DNA of 64,000 nucleotides, from NCBI GenBank assembly GCA_022496805.1, contig CM040093.1, forward strand, positions 6,162,213-6,226,212, in the 5' to 3' direction. Within the stretch, counting starts at the first letter, position 1. Every line of letters starts with the position of its first letter. This DNA comes from Pohlia nutans (taxonomy: Eukaryota; Streptophyta; Bryopsida; Bryales; Mniaceae). Below, piece after piece: positions 32,326 to 43,802 of the stretch. Both the position numbers and the translations under genes were made by a program. Under the pieces are notes generated by a model. It did not search any database. It was not told the DNA's origin and was given only the letters and a program-made list of their open reading frames with translations.

Positions 32326-33000
32326 AGGTCAAAGGATTCTTGGTTTTCAATTGTCTATATTTTGTAAAGTATAATGTAAGTGCGGATTTCTTTAAATCTT
32401 TAGACTAAGTGAAGTTGATTATACATGTTGATTAAATTTTTATTTTTTAGGATCAATAAAAACCCTCATATGAAGTCTTAAAAAGTGCTTAAAAAATGTA
32501 AGATCCAAAATGGGCTTATTTGCCTCGAAAGGTTTAAAGTTAAGAGCTATGGTTAAACAAAATCAAATCAAACATAAGCAATTTAAATTTTATATGTGAC
32601 ACTAGTAAAGAAACGATAAACGCAAGACACACTCTTATGGCTTTTATAGTCTTGAGGTTACTTTTTAAAAGTGACATACTTATAGTACAATTTGAGAAGA
32701 AAAATAAATGCAAAAATGCAAAAACCCCCCAAAAAACCTCCAAAACCCCAAATATTGATGATTTTAAAAGCCTAATTTTACAATTACTAATCAAGATGTG
32801 TTTTACTTCCTCATGATTCAATAGATTTTCATAAAAATTGCATGAAGACTAATTGATAGGTGTAGAATCTATTCGCACGGTTAGATTTTCCAAAAAATTA
32901 TCGATTTAGAGTTAAAAGGCCTAAAATGAGCATGCCTCCAAAACTAAAGAAATGGTGTTTGAAATTAATAAATAACAAGAAAACAATGGCACTTGTACAA
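32326..33000. other. Spacer, possible decayed TTAA element
   Basis: The sequence after the shared TTAA at 32322 begins AAGGTCAAAGGATTC, and CTCGAAAGG-TTTAA occurs at about 32525-32536. This may be a strongly decayed relative of the GGACC-ended elements. No gene seen. Confidence 0.3.
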
Positions 33001-33011
33001 ACTAATTCATA

Positions 33012-33150
33012 TGTAGTTTAATGGATAGAATGTAATGTTTGTGAGTATGAGGTCTCGGATTCAAACCCGAATGGCTATAAAGCACGGGCCCTGCGGCGGG
33101 TTTGTGGTAATTTTTGGCGGGCTCCTGGCTACCAATAGGAGGTCCCGTGC
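33012..33150 (+). repeat. Possible tRNA-derived SINE
   Basis: A-box-like TAGTTTAATGG (about 33014) and B-box-like GGATTCAAACCC (about 33057) are spaced about 33 bases apart, like a tRNA gene promoter. The sequence then continues into an unrelated tail with 'cacgggccctgcggcggg' mirrored by 'gaggtcccgtgcc'. No complete tRNA cloverleaf. Confidence 0.4.
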
Positions 33151-33599
33151 CATTATTTTCTAGTCAAGAAGTAATTCTAAGCGGGCAAAAATTTCAAGGT
33201 TGGTTTTTTGTTTTATTTTAGGGCAAAGTTGACTTTGTTTTAAAAAAAATATACAATTTATTATTCCAAAATCCAACATAATTGTGATCACCAGTGATTT
33301 GAACAACTTGACCTTTAAAGCATCTAACATCAATTAAATTTTGCTAGAAACATGTTGAAAAGGTCGTGCATTTTTTGGTAGTGAGCCTTGGCAGACACAT
33401 GAGGGAAGATCAACCGGCTGTGGAACAAAACAATGAAAGAAGTGAAGGTCATAATATTTGATGATACAACAACAATGGACGATTTTGCTTTATTGACAAA
33501 TTACATGAGCCATTCTATTCCAAAGGAGATACCAGCAAATCACTCTACTACAAAGAATACAGAGGCAAGCTACCATTCTTTTACGGTAGCAACCCATGT

Positions 33600-34090
33600 A
33601 GACACCTAGGTCCCGGGGTGCAAAGAAGGATGAGGCGCGATGGGTTGAAGAAAAAGGACAAAAACGTTGTCCAACCGCTCCAAGCTCTTGGATGGGTAAT
33701 GAAGACGTCAAAGAAGCGTCAACGTGATGACGTTGGGGAGACTATGGCCGACATACTGTACTTGGCAAAACGAGTCCGGAATCTACTACCAGAGCAGAGG
33801 GACAACGGCCAAGGGATTGCCCAACGCCATGCAACGCAAACATCGAGGACTACACGCAAAAGACAAGGCATCGTCAAGGGTTGGTGTTGATAACCAAGAA
33901 GAGGTGATAAAATGCTTGAAATTGAAATTAAAGGCAAACCAACTGTTCTCAGAGGACATGGTGTCTACGCTATAGCTAATGGGGCTAAAGCTGTTAGTAC
34001 TGTATCTGTTGCAAGAGGTGATGAAAGAACTCATAGATACGGAGCAGATGGTTGATTCTATGACAACCATTGCGGAGTTCAAGGCATAGT
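33600..34090 (+). pseudogene. Broken coding-like stretch, unknown family
   Basis: The region is less AT-rich than its surroundings and reads as pieces of charged protein in two + frames: a 90-codon frame from 33618 rich in Lys/Arg (MKTSKKRQRDD), then in the 33724 frame VDNQEEVIKCLKLKLKANQL up to a stop at 33973-33975, after which the same frame continues LYLLQEVMKELIDTEQMVDS before another stop. This pattern suggests a decayed gene, perhaps from a transposon. I do not recognise the family. Confidence 0.35.
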
Positions 34091-34177
34091 GGAGTAGCGG
34101 TAAGTTGTTTCGTAAAATTACCTGTGCCATTGGAATGGCCTTCTTTCGTTGTGATGCGAGATTTTAGTTTTAGTTTT

Positions 34178-34415
34178 TTAACCTATAGACGTCACCCCAA
34201 CCCTTTGGGCTTGGTTTTCTCAGTTTTCAAACTACTCTGACCATGAGTTGCTAATAATGGAGAAATATTTTTTATGACTTTTCTTTTTTAGGCATCATCC
34301 ATAACAATAATAGTATGCATCTATATTTTTAGAATGTAAACTACTTTTAAATTTTGAGGTTAAAATTCAAAAATACTCTTTTCTATCTAAATTAGGAAAT
34401 GACTTTTAGAGTTAA
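34178..34415. mobile_element. TTAA element upstream of RPL15 copy 3 (238 bp)
   Basis: Counterpart of 25805-26043, with TTAA at 34178-34181 and 34412-34415. Both ends are more mutated (CCTATAGACGTC and CTTTTAGAG). Confidence 0.65.
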
Positions 34416-34912
34416 CTCCTAAAAGTCTGAGGGATATAGAGCAAACCTAAGATGTATTATAAAATGTGACTTCCATAACTTTAATGAAGTTTATCCCAAC
34501 AAAAAAAAATGAAAAACATGATGTTTGAAAATTATCCATAGAAGCATTTAATTGAAAAAAATCACGAAAATTAAATTTTGTATTTTTAGAATTTAAAATT
34601 TGGTACTTTTGGTTGGAATTATGTTTTTCATTCAAGAAGCAAAAAAAGCAAAAGAATTGATGAAAAGAACAACATTACTTTCTCTAAGTAGTAAATTTTG
34701 TAACACTAGACAATGTAAACTAAGGTGATTGTTTTTGAAACATTCCCCTGGGAGGAGTTTAACTTGGATTGGCATAATTCAAATTGGATTAGAAAGTAGA
34801 CTTGATTTTCTATTAGAAAATAATATTAATTTACTCAATTTTTTTTGGGCATTGGCAACCCCTAAAAAAAGACAATGACCACAAAATGGTCTCTTTAGCT
34901 CTTAGGGATTAA
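34412..34912. mobile_element. TTAA element abutting the previous one (501 bp)
   Basis: Starts at the same TTAA that closes its neighbour (34412-34415) with CTCCTAAAAGTC and ends CTCTTAGGGA-TTAA (34909-34912). The copy 2 segment has only the neighbour, followed directly by the same outer flank ('tcaa.c.ca.gccattctaaaat'), so 26040-26043 is the empty site. Confidence 0.68.
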
Positions 34913-35409
34913 TCAAGCCCCACGCCATTCTAAAATCAACAATCGTGTGCAAAGTACCCCAAATTACTCCTGAGTTAGGCAAAAAATAATTATTTTACCC
35001 CACATTCTATTAAGATCATAAATTAGAAGAGCCTTGTGCCTATAATCTCAAAAATTCAGGAACTACAGTGTTTAGGATCATTCTCATAAATTACACTATA
35101 AAGTAAGATTTGAGATTTGCCCTGAACTATTGTAAGCTACAATGGATGAATGATTTACAATGGTATTTTTTGTAGCAATGCCTAAAACTTTTAAATTACT
35201 CATAAAGAATGCCCATGTTTTTCAAAATTATCCTATAAATTTGCCTAAAATTAGGAATACGTTAAAATAACTACTAAACACTTTTTTGCCCATTATGGGA
35301 GTAGACTACGGTAATAGTCCCAACCATGAAATTGGCCTCTTGTTTCTGAATTGCCTCCTCTTGCGGGACAGAAACCGCAAACTCTGACACCCCCTAAGGT
35401 TAAATGCTC

Positions 35410-35600
35410 TAAAACCACCACCTCCCCCAATTGTGGCATGTTGAGTCTTTTTAGGGCCATCACAATTGAGACTCATAACCACCAATTTCACTATCAAAGT
35501 AAACCAATGACATGACAAACATTGCGAAGAAGTAATTGGTGGTTTTGAGTATCATTATGAGTGAAAATTATTGCCACATCGTGTGGACATGGGAGAACCT
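35410..35600. repeat. Dispersed repeat related to 59462-59843
   Basis: About 190 bases from 'ctaaaaccaccacctccccc' to 'gtggacatggg' match the left part of the element at 59462-59843. It lies within about 500 bp present upstream of RPL15 copy 3 but absent upstream of copy 2. Confidence 0.6.
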
Positions 35601-35849
35601 CCCAGAGAACCTACATGTTGATATTGAGTCCTAGTGTACTTTCTACTTTTAAAATTTGTATCAATTTCAATATTGAGAATAAATTTGTGGAAAAATATGT
35701 TAAACCATGTGTAGAATGAAAGAAAAATAATTCAACAAAGACATCATTGCTAAAAATACACATATTGCTTAAGGCAATCAACCATCATGAATGTATTCAT
35801 TTACTTTCCAAAAAGAAAAAAGAAGAAAAAGAAAGCAATGCCCGCAGCC

Positions 35850-35984
35850 GGGCCGGGCCGGGTGGGAGCCGATTAGGGGTCAGGGTTTCGCAGCCCTAAT
35901 GTGGCAGATGGCCAACGTTATTGCTCTTTTTGGATTCTCCCTCGCCATAGCCAGGCTCCGTTGCAGGTGCGGCATTCTCTCACC
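35850..35984 (+). promoter_or_regulatory. RPL15 copy 3 promoter/leader
   Basis: GGGCCGGGCCGGGTGGGAG block followed by GGGTCAGGGTTTCGCAGCCC (telo-box-like AGGGTTT) and a leader shared with copies 1 and 2. Confidence 0.55.
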
Positions 35985-38023
35985 ATGGGTAAGCCTCACG
36001 TTCTTCGTCTCCTTCATCTGTCGGCGTAGGTGTTTCGAAGCAAACGGGGTACTCAGGGTTTGTTTCGGGGCTGTGAGATTTGTGTTGCAGGTGCGTACAA
36101 GTACATCGAGGAGCTGTGGAGGAAGAAGCAGTCCGATGTGCTCCGTTTCTTGTTGCGTGTGCGCTGCTGGGAGTTCAGGCAGCTCCCTGGTATCGTCCGC
36201 GTCACCCGCCCCAGCCGCCCGGACAAGGCTCGTCGCCTCGGGTACAAGGCCAAGCAGGTTAGTCAGTTTGCATCTCAATCTCGCAAATTTTGTACTCCCT
36301 CCGTTTCGAAGAAAGTGTACTTGATTTTGGCAATTTTTTTCTTACCATTTTTGTTGCCAAAAACAGTTGTCTCAGTACGCGAATAATGGTCTACCTTTCA
36401 TAGTAGAATGCGGTTTTTGTGTCACTCTCATTGTCCACCCAGTTTGAAGTGGATATGGCTCACGTTTGAAGAATAAAACATTGGTCAAAAACCAAGAAAA
36501 AACGGAGAGTACATTTTATTGTCGTTAGGGTTTCGAAAATGTTTTTTGCATCCCTGCTCTTTAGCTCAAAGCATGCTGACGCTCTATATCGATAACATTT
36601 ATCGTGGTTAGGGTTTCGAGAATGTTTTCGCATCTTTGCTCTTTAGCTCAAAGTGGTGTCGTTCAACATTTTATTGTGGTTAGGGTTTCGAGAATGTTTT
36701 TCGCATCTCTTCACTTTAGGTCAAAGTGTGATGCGAGGTGGGAGGGGTTTTATTGTGCCTTGTGAAGTCACGTTACAAAGCGGACCGTTTTAGCAACTGA
36801 GAATATTTCCTGTTATTGAACTTTAATTGTCTTGTTCGCAATTGAATGACAATTCCAATGCAGTTCAGCATATACTATTTGAATGCTATATGAATAAGTC
36901 AAAGTCTGACCTGTAGGTGTATACTTCTACTATCTATATGTACGTTTCGTAGGCCTCGTTTTTGGAACAGGGTCGCTTTCAGGTGTTCCTAAGTTACATC
37001 TTTGCTTTGATTATTGGCTGTGCTTAATTTTGGACCTTATTACTGTACCTTATTTTGGTGTTTGTCCCTGTAGGGATACGTAGTCTACCGTGTCCGTGTC
37101 CGCCGTGGAGGCAGGAAGCGGCCAGTTGCCAAGGGTATCGTGTATGGAAAGCCCAAGAACCAGGGTATTACCCAGCTGAAGTTCCAGCGTAACTTGAGGT
37201 CTGTCGCTGAGGAGCGCGCAGGACGCAAGCTTGGCGGCCTTAGGGTCCTCAACTCGTACTGGATCAACCAGGTATGCCATTCCAGATTCTTTTGATAGAA
37301 TTTCAATTGTTTTGACTGGATCAACTTTAATTGAAAAGCATAAATTTGTGTGGAGAAAGGATTGTGTTGAACTTTAGTTCAATTGCTGGAAGGATATGTC
37401 ATTTGCAATAGCTTTGTTATTCAACAGGATGGTCTAACAAGTGTGTAGGTTGAGATTCTTTGTTTTCTGTATTGTAGGGAGAGACTAAGAAATGGCTTGA
37501 AAATGTAGAGTTGTGGTTTCCAATGGAAGTGAGGCATGTGAAAAGTATTAGTGGCATGTTGGGACACATCATCCGAAAGAATGAATTGTGACGTGTAGAT
37601 ACAGTACGTAATAGTGACATTCTGAGGTTGTTGAATATGGTTTGTGAGTATTTCATTTCAATTTCATGATTTGCAGAAGAAATATTGTAGCATGGATGAC
37701 ATGGTAGACACGTTGGGAGAAGTTGCTTTTTTCTGTTGTAATGAGTTCATTCTGATGTGCATGGTTTCCCTGAGCAGGATTCGACTTACAAGTACTTTGA
37801 AATTATCTTGGTGGACCCGCAACACACGGTGATTCGCAAGGATCCTCGCATCAACTGGATCGTGAACCCGGTGCACAAGCATCGTGAGTTGCGTGGACTG
37901 ACCTCAGCAGGGAAGAAGTACCGTGGGCTGCGCGGCAGAGGACATTTGTACACCAAGGCCCGGCCTTCGATCCGTGCCACCTGGAAGCGCAACAACACCC
38001 TGTCCCTGAAGCGTTACCGATGA
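35985..38023 (+). CDS. RPL15: 60S ribosomal protein L15 (eL15), copy 3
   Basis: Exons 35985-35988, 36091-36257, 37074-37271 and 37778-38023 give 204 residues, with donor and acceptor positions equal to those of copies 1 and 2. The protein appears identical to both. Within introns and 3' flank it is closest to copy 1, including the shared Stowaway MITE in intron 2. The gene is intact and should be expressed as a ribosomal housekeeping gene; the telo-box leader supports this. The near-identity of exon 4 and intron 3 across copies points to recent duplication or gene conversion. Confidence 0.96.
36295..36509. mobile_element. Stowaway MITE in intron 2 of RPL15 copy 3 (215 bp)
   Basis: TA at 36293-36294 and 36510-36511; left end CTCCCTCCGTTTCGAA, right end AAACGGAGAG. 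Same site as the MITE in copy 1; copy 2 has the empty site ('attttgtaacactctac' near 27236). Confidence 0.82.
36512..36745 (+). repeat. Intron minisatellite, RPL15 copy 3
   Basis: Three units of about 75-80 bp with 'gttagggtttcgaraatgtttt' and 'ctctttagctcaaag'. Confidence 0.75.
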
Positions 38024-39077
38024 AGATCCTACCTAGGGTTTTGGTTGCGGTTGTTCTTTCTCTCATGTTTGGTCAACATCAATTTATGAATGTAAATGGC
38101 CTACCACAATTTTGAGCATGCACACTTCCTTTCATATGCACCTGTGTTCTCTATCCACCTTGCGGACAGGCATCGTTAAGTGAGGTCCTGCAGAACTTTG
38201 AGCTGTGTATAATGACAGTAGATCAGGTTTGAATGGGGCCATTTGCATTCCTTTCCGTTGTTGTAAAGTGCATGAGGACAATGTTAACTAGGATAGAGGG
38301 TCCATGCGTTTGTAGGAATGTGATTTGAGCTGGTCTTACCTGGTGCTTTTATGCGATCGTGATGTGGGGTTGTGATTTGCAATGGATACCGAAGTGTCCT
38401 CAAGGGTTTTTGTGGGGTTTGACAGTTTGGTATCCATTTTGACGTTCAAGCAGGTGTATCATCGAACAAGACTTGTAGCTCCTTCTCATTGAATCGACTA
38501 TTCAAGATATTCATTGTAACGTGAATCTTTTACAATGAGAAAATGACAATTTTTTGGCCTTCTTTCTAATGTTATACCAAGCGAACCAGACAATCTTTAT
38601 GAAATTGTCTAAGTTTGCCTTCTAATGTCCCAGCTGTTTGTAAATTATGAGTGATTGAAGAGCTGCTGCTTTGACCTTGTTTGGGTATGTTTTTGGGTAT
38701 TGACTTCCATATTTGACATCATTTGTTTTGAATTGTGTCAAGTTGAAGGATTTTATGGGAAATGAGACCATATTAAATTTCTAATCTGCAAAATTGTATA
38801 TGCAAGAGTGATCAAAGCTCTAGAAATGGTGTTGGTAGTAGACTTTGAAGCTTTCATGCAAGTTGCACTCCATTCTCCTAGGAAGTGAGTTTTTATAGAT
38901 AGCGGATAGTTCCTACTTAGTGATGTACTGGTAACATAGGCATGCTAGTGACCACACATGCATACTTTGAAACCTTCTTAAGAGCAATTTATAAGTTTGT
39001 TTCCCTTGAAATTTGGTTCACTGAATCTTTGTCGAGTTCTGACTCAGGCAATAATCAAAACAAGCAAAGAGATCATG

Positions 39078-39655
39078 TTAACCCCTAAATGTCAGAGCGT
39101 CCAGAAAGTGGACGACTAACAAATTCAAACCCTTCATCAATGCTTGCATGAAAGTCATCCAATTTTTTGGAGATTCTTCACCAAGTTGTTGTCCTATCTA
39201 ATGGTTGGATTTAGTCATACTTGATTACATATTTTTCTAAAATCACAAATGTAGAAGTATGTCAAGTCGATGACCAAGTCAAAATTGCATTGACTGTAGT
39301 TCAAAAGTGGCCTTGCAAAAATGATGGCATAGATTTAAGAAACACAAAAATTTGAAAAAATCACCACGTTTAAGAGTATCTCATTTCAAATTCATTTCAA
39401 AAAAATTTGCTCAAAAAATATTAAAATTCTGTTTGTAATCGAATTTAGATGGAATTTTTAATTTTAACTTTCAAATTTTATAATCAAATATTGGTGATAG
39501 TATTAGTGAATCAAACCGTACGGATGGAATCTAAAATTCAAAATCTATAACTTTCATTTGTATATCAATTCGAAAATATTCTTCTAAATAGTAGTTTATG
39601 ATGCTTTTTCTCAAATTGTCAATTCCAAGGACACCCTGGTACGTTTAGGGTTTAA
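39078..39655. mobile_element. TTAA element with a paralogous empty site (578 bp)
   Basis: TTAA at 39078-39081 and 39652-39655, with left end CCCCTAAATGTCAGAGCGTCC-like sequence and right end TACGTTTAGGG. Outside it, the flanks 'gcaaagagatcatg' and 'aacatagttgtaaatc' match the inverted segment, where only one TTAA stands at 19292-19295. Relative: 8515-9104. Confidence 0.85.
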
Positions 39656-40213
39656 TTAACATAGTTGTAAATCTTGTGAAGAAAGGTTCCATTTATATGA
39701 CAAAATGCAAACAGCCCTTCACCACACATTGTGCGGTGGGTGGGCGGTTGCGGAATGAAATTCTTCTTGACATTCCTTGGACGTTCCCCCGGAGTTCCCA
39801 AGTTTTGAAAATTGTGCGATTCTACGCGCTCTGCGATCATTAGCACGTCTACTATAGTGTTTGACAGTCTTTTGACGTTGTTTTTGACACCAAAAAAAAA
39901 TCGATTATGGACACTCAAATGGCGAAAGCAACGTGAAAAACAACACTCTTTTCCGTAAAGATTCTTTGAATTACCGTGTCCTGTTCACGATACCATTTTT
40001 ATAGGCAAATTTCAGTCACTCTTTATTTACATGATTATGAAATACAAGGTTTATGCAAGAACAGTCTCTAATTGAATGGAAACATCCATTCAGCTAGCAC
40101 TAAATTTTCCAACTGCTAATGGTAATAGTGTGAGGATTCAGGACTTTTGTTGGTCTATATATCTAATCAGTTATGCATAGCTTGAATGATACATTTGTTT
40201 AAAGCTAATTGGT

Positions 40214-43200
40214 CTAATACAAACCCTTCCCAACACGTAATGAGGCAGGCTTCAAAATTCTCCGAGTGCTGGGCTGTTGAAAGGAGCATTCGGAATGACC
40301 AGCACTCAGGCTCGTGATCCAAAACTCGTCAGCAAGAACAGCTTCATCGTCATCGTTCCGGTGCCAAGTCCAGTGCGCATGAGTTGCATTCACAACTTTG
40401 AGCTCCGCATGTCCGAAACTGGCCTCTCGGAATACAGACCAATCCGGCGAATTATCATAGAACCTGCACATCATCCACATTTCAAGCTCAAGATCAATAC
40501 AACAATATGTGTAATTCTCACAACTAAATCATGCTCTGGAGGAAGAGCAATATATAACAGCAACCTACATACAGCCACTGGTTTTATCGCAGAACCAACA
40601 GGGCCAAACCATGCAGCAATCACTATCTTTGAAACAGCGGCATGAAGAACAAAGAAACAAATATTAGCCTTCAAATAAGTCGAGATGAAAGACGCACTTT
40701 CTGGCAAGACCTTCCCGGTTGCCGCCATCTCCCACAGTGATGTGCATAATGCCACAAGGATCTACTTTGTCTGCATAGACCCGTGTCTGTTTTCCAACAC
40801 CCACAGTCGATGGTCATGTTAGTCAATGTTGAGTAGACTTTCGTGTGCACACATGAACAGGAAAACCAAGCCCCAAGAACTGGAGTATCATCTTCAGATC
40901 ACAAACAGTTTCAAAGTTTTTAATTAATTTAGCTATGCAATTTATGTATAATGCTTGATGAATCCTTCACTTCGTCATTAGCAGCTCAATAGCAACCTTT
41001 ACAATCAAGTGATAAACCTATTGCATGCATTTCAATCAAGTGATAATGGACGTTACACTAGGGAAAGTGGCCAATTGACAAATAGAGGAAAGTGTACCGT
41101 GCGTTCGTAGGCATGCACATGGCCTCCAATGAGGATGTCTACATGGGCCTCGTACAGCATTTGTTCCAATGCCAGCTTCATAGCATCTCCATTACCCTGA
41201 TGAGCATGGTTTGTGTTGTACCACGGAGCATGTAGAACCACAACGACCCATGGCGTTCTGCTCCTGTCCAATTTCATCAGATCTGACTGCAATATGCAAT
41301 CATTATTGATCAGAATAACAATGGCAATGTAGATGATATAATGAACAAACCAGAAGAAGGAAATCAAACAAAGATAACTTCTTAACCCTTAAAGGACATA
41401 CCAAGCCCCTCGGGCTTAGATTTCTCAGTTTTCAAAGCAATTTGACCATGAATTAATAATAATGGAGAAATGTTTTCATGATTTTTTTTTTTCAGGCAAC
41501 AAAGATGAGAAGTAGTCATCTTCACCTGTAGCCACGTATATTGAGCAGAGCCTTCATCAAAGTCCGTGTACGAACCAAGCATGATAACATGAACCCCAGC
41601 AACGTCAAAGGAGTAATACAAGTTGGAATCGGATCCACTTTCTTTGTGCGGCATCTGCCACCTTGTGTTGAATGCACGGAATCCTTCAACAAAAACCGGA
41701 AGCACCTCGATATCATGGTTTCCATTTGTTACCATCCAAGGCCTAGCACTGGCGTAAGGCTCAACAAGCTCGCCAAATGAATCCCAAGACGGCTGGTAGT
41801 AGTCTGCGTATGATAAGTCTCCAGCAAGTAGCAGTACGTCATAGTTGGAGTTCCCCATGTGTTCTAGAGTGGATTTTGTCCATCCAGTTTGACCCAAGTC
41901 TCCTGCATAGATTAGGTGGGCGTTATATACCCTCGTGATATTGTTCATTATTTAGAGCATCGAAATTTAACAAATCCTATGGTATTGCAATCAAATACAT
42001 ATGAAAAGGATTCAACAAGTCTCCCTGCAAATAATCATCTCCCTCGCATACCAACATGCTCTGCTTCAATATTAACTCCTAAGCGTCTAAACGCCCAATA
42101 TGGCCATCTGCATCACTGAACTTTGCAACGGTGGCATTTTCTCATTTTACCTTGGTTTTCCGATTGCAATACATCATTCTAAATCTCTTGTTCTATACTA
42201 CAAGATCAACAATGTCGATCGTGTCAAACTGAAGTCATTTTCACACAAACAGATGCTTTGCGGCAGGGGGTCCAATTTTCCTACACTACAGAAAATACAC
42301 AGTGGACGCTTAGGGGTTAAGCCTTACAGAAAGCACTTACCAGCAATGGCTAAGTTGATGGGAACATCCGGCCCTAGAGGTGGAGGAGTTTTGAACTCGT
42401 ATTCTTCACCTGCACCTCCACATTTGTAGTAATAGGTTGTGCTGTCTTGCAGAGGACCAATGACAACATGATTCATGGTCCCAGATGAGTAGAGAAGAAA
42501 CGAGTAACTCTCGGACGTTCCAATAGCCGTGGAGGTATAGTTCCCTGAAGTTAAACCATACTGAACCACCGGTGACTTGTTTTTACCATTTGTAGGACTC
42601 ATCCATGAAACTCGCATATGCTTCGGCCCTGCTAATGAAATATGCACCTGGTACACAGCATCACAATTTAGTACCAATATTGATGTGGCAGACCTCAATT
42701 ATTCAAAAACTAATACATAACAGTACACAGCGTGCACCCCTTCCACTGCGGCACAAAAAAAATCCGGAGCACTAAATATTGAACCACTTTTGAAACAATT
42801 TATTCCATTTCTAATTGTCGGATGAGCTCACAGGCAAACATGTACCTTAGGGCACGGTCAGTGTCGACAGAAATCAATTACTTTTTGTTCGAAAGTGCCA
42901 CATGTCATCTTGTGATTGGTTCAGGGTGACGTGGACCTCTCACAATCTGGCGTGGAAATTCAAGTTTGACCCTCACTTACGGTACTAGATGAGAGGAAAC
43001 AAATAACTCTAATGTGAGCAACATCTACCTTTGCAGACATGACATGAACTCAAGGTTGAGTACGAAAAATAAATCTGTATTCCTCTTTTTGGCTCACAGT
43101 GGTGGTCAGGCAGATGTTCTGAGAGATTGTAGCAACATTCTTGAGGAGCTGCCTCAACGCCCTTGGATCTCTCAATGAAAAAGAATCTAGATTCCTTTAG

Positions 43201-43802
43201 GACACAATCTTGAGCTTAGGACAGGCAAATCCTTGATTATTTAGAATTTCCCTAGTTCTCTACCAGTAATTTTTTTGTAACTAGTTTTAACCAAATTGCT
43301 ACATAAAATTTGAGCTGGCTAATAGATACAAAGGATTTTTGAAAAAAAGAAAGAAGGAATAATAGCCTCTTTAAACCTAGGTATCACCCAGGTATTGCCT
43401 AAGTAGCACCTAGTTAGCACATGTGTATTACCCTGATATTACAAGAGCAAGCCATGGAAAAGTAGCAAAAATGCTAAACAAAAATATCATTGCTCTCTAC
43501 AATGATTGATTTTTATTTTTTTTCAATTCGAGTCTACACTGAAGAAGAGTGACTGCTCTAGAATGTTATGAAGATTTCTTTTTGAATATAGCAGAGTGGA
43601 ACAAAGATGCAGCCGTAGAGATTAATTTGAAACCCTAACACCAAGCAAGAATCATCACCTGTTGAGTTTCCGAGGCTTTCTTACACCCGCCCCAGAACGA
43701 GAGTGCCTTCCGAGCCGGTGGCCGCACGTAAGGCGCCGCAACAACACCATTCGCCACGACAATTACCATCATCGCCAACACAATCAACCATGTCTGTGCC
43801 AT
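40214..43802 (-). CDS. Purple acid phosphatase
   Basis: Six exons on the - strand: 43659-43802, 42341-42647, 41526-41902, 41098-41286, 40698-40786, 40214-40463 (451 residues, GT-AG, phases agree). Residues 1-24 are a signal peptide, so the enzyme is likely secreted or vacuolar. A fibronectin-like N-domain (about 48-145, [17 protein letters not shown]) precedes the metallophosphatase domain. All seven metal ligands of the Fe(III)-M(II) centre are present: Asp152 (GDLG), Asp179 and Tyr182 (GDLSYADYY), Asn212 (GNHD), His295 (VVLHAPWY), His332 and His334 (GHVHAYER). GNHD replaces the commoner GNHE. It cleaves phosphate monoesters and belongs to the high-molecular-weight plant group. Intron 2 holds a TTAA element and intron 3 a truncated one. 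An in-frame read past the exon 3 donor is stopped by the truncated element. Confidence 0.93.
41382..41515. mobile_element. Truncated TTAA element in intron 3 of the phosphatase gene
   Basis: TTAA-CCCTTAAAGGAC at 41382, then homology to the left half of 25805-26043 ('gggcttrgttttctcagttttcaaa', 'ataatggaga'). The right half and right TTAA are missing; it stops within about 10 bp of the exon 3 splice donor. Confidence 0.6.
42072..42320. mobile_element. TTAA element in intron 2 of the phosphatase gene (249 bp)
   Basis: TTAA at 42072-42075 and 42317-42320, with ends CTCCTAAGCGTC and GGACGCTTAGGGG. It is an inverted near-copy of 13728-13975 in the SAP gene. Its right TTAA is 20 bp from the exon 2 splice donor. 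Confidence 0.8.

Larger units (their letters stand above)
35787..39815 (+). repeat. Direct-orientation member of the L15 segmental duplication
   Basis: Homologous in inverted orientation to 19120-23260. It contains RPL15 copy 3 and carries the TTAA element at 39078-39655 that copy 1 lacks. Upstream flank 34140-35290 is also shared with the upstream flank of copy 2 (about 25790-26770). Confidence 0.85.

Noticed and set aside
35791..36324. 177-codon frame over RPL15 copy 3 exons 1-2
   Set aside because: An out-of-frame shadow of exon 2 and intron 1; the same shadow appears in copies 1 and 2.
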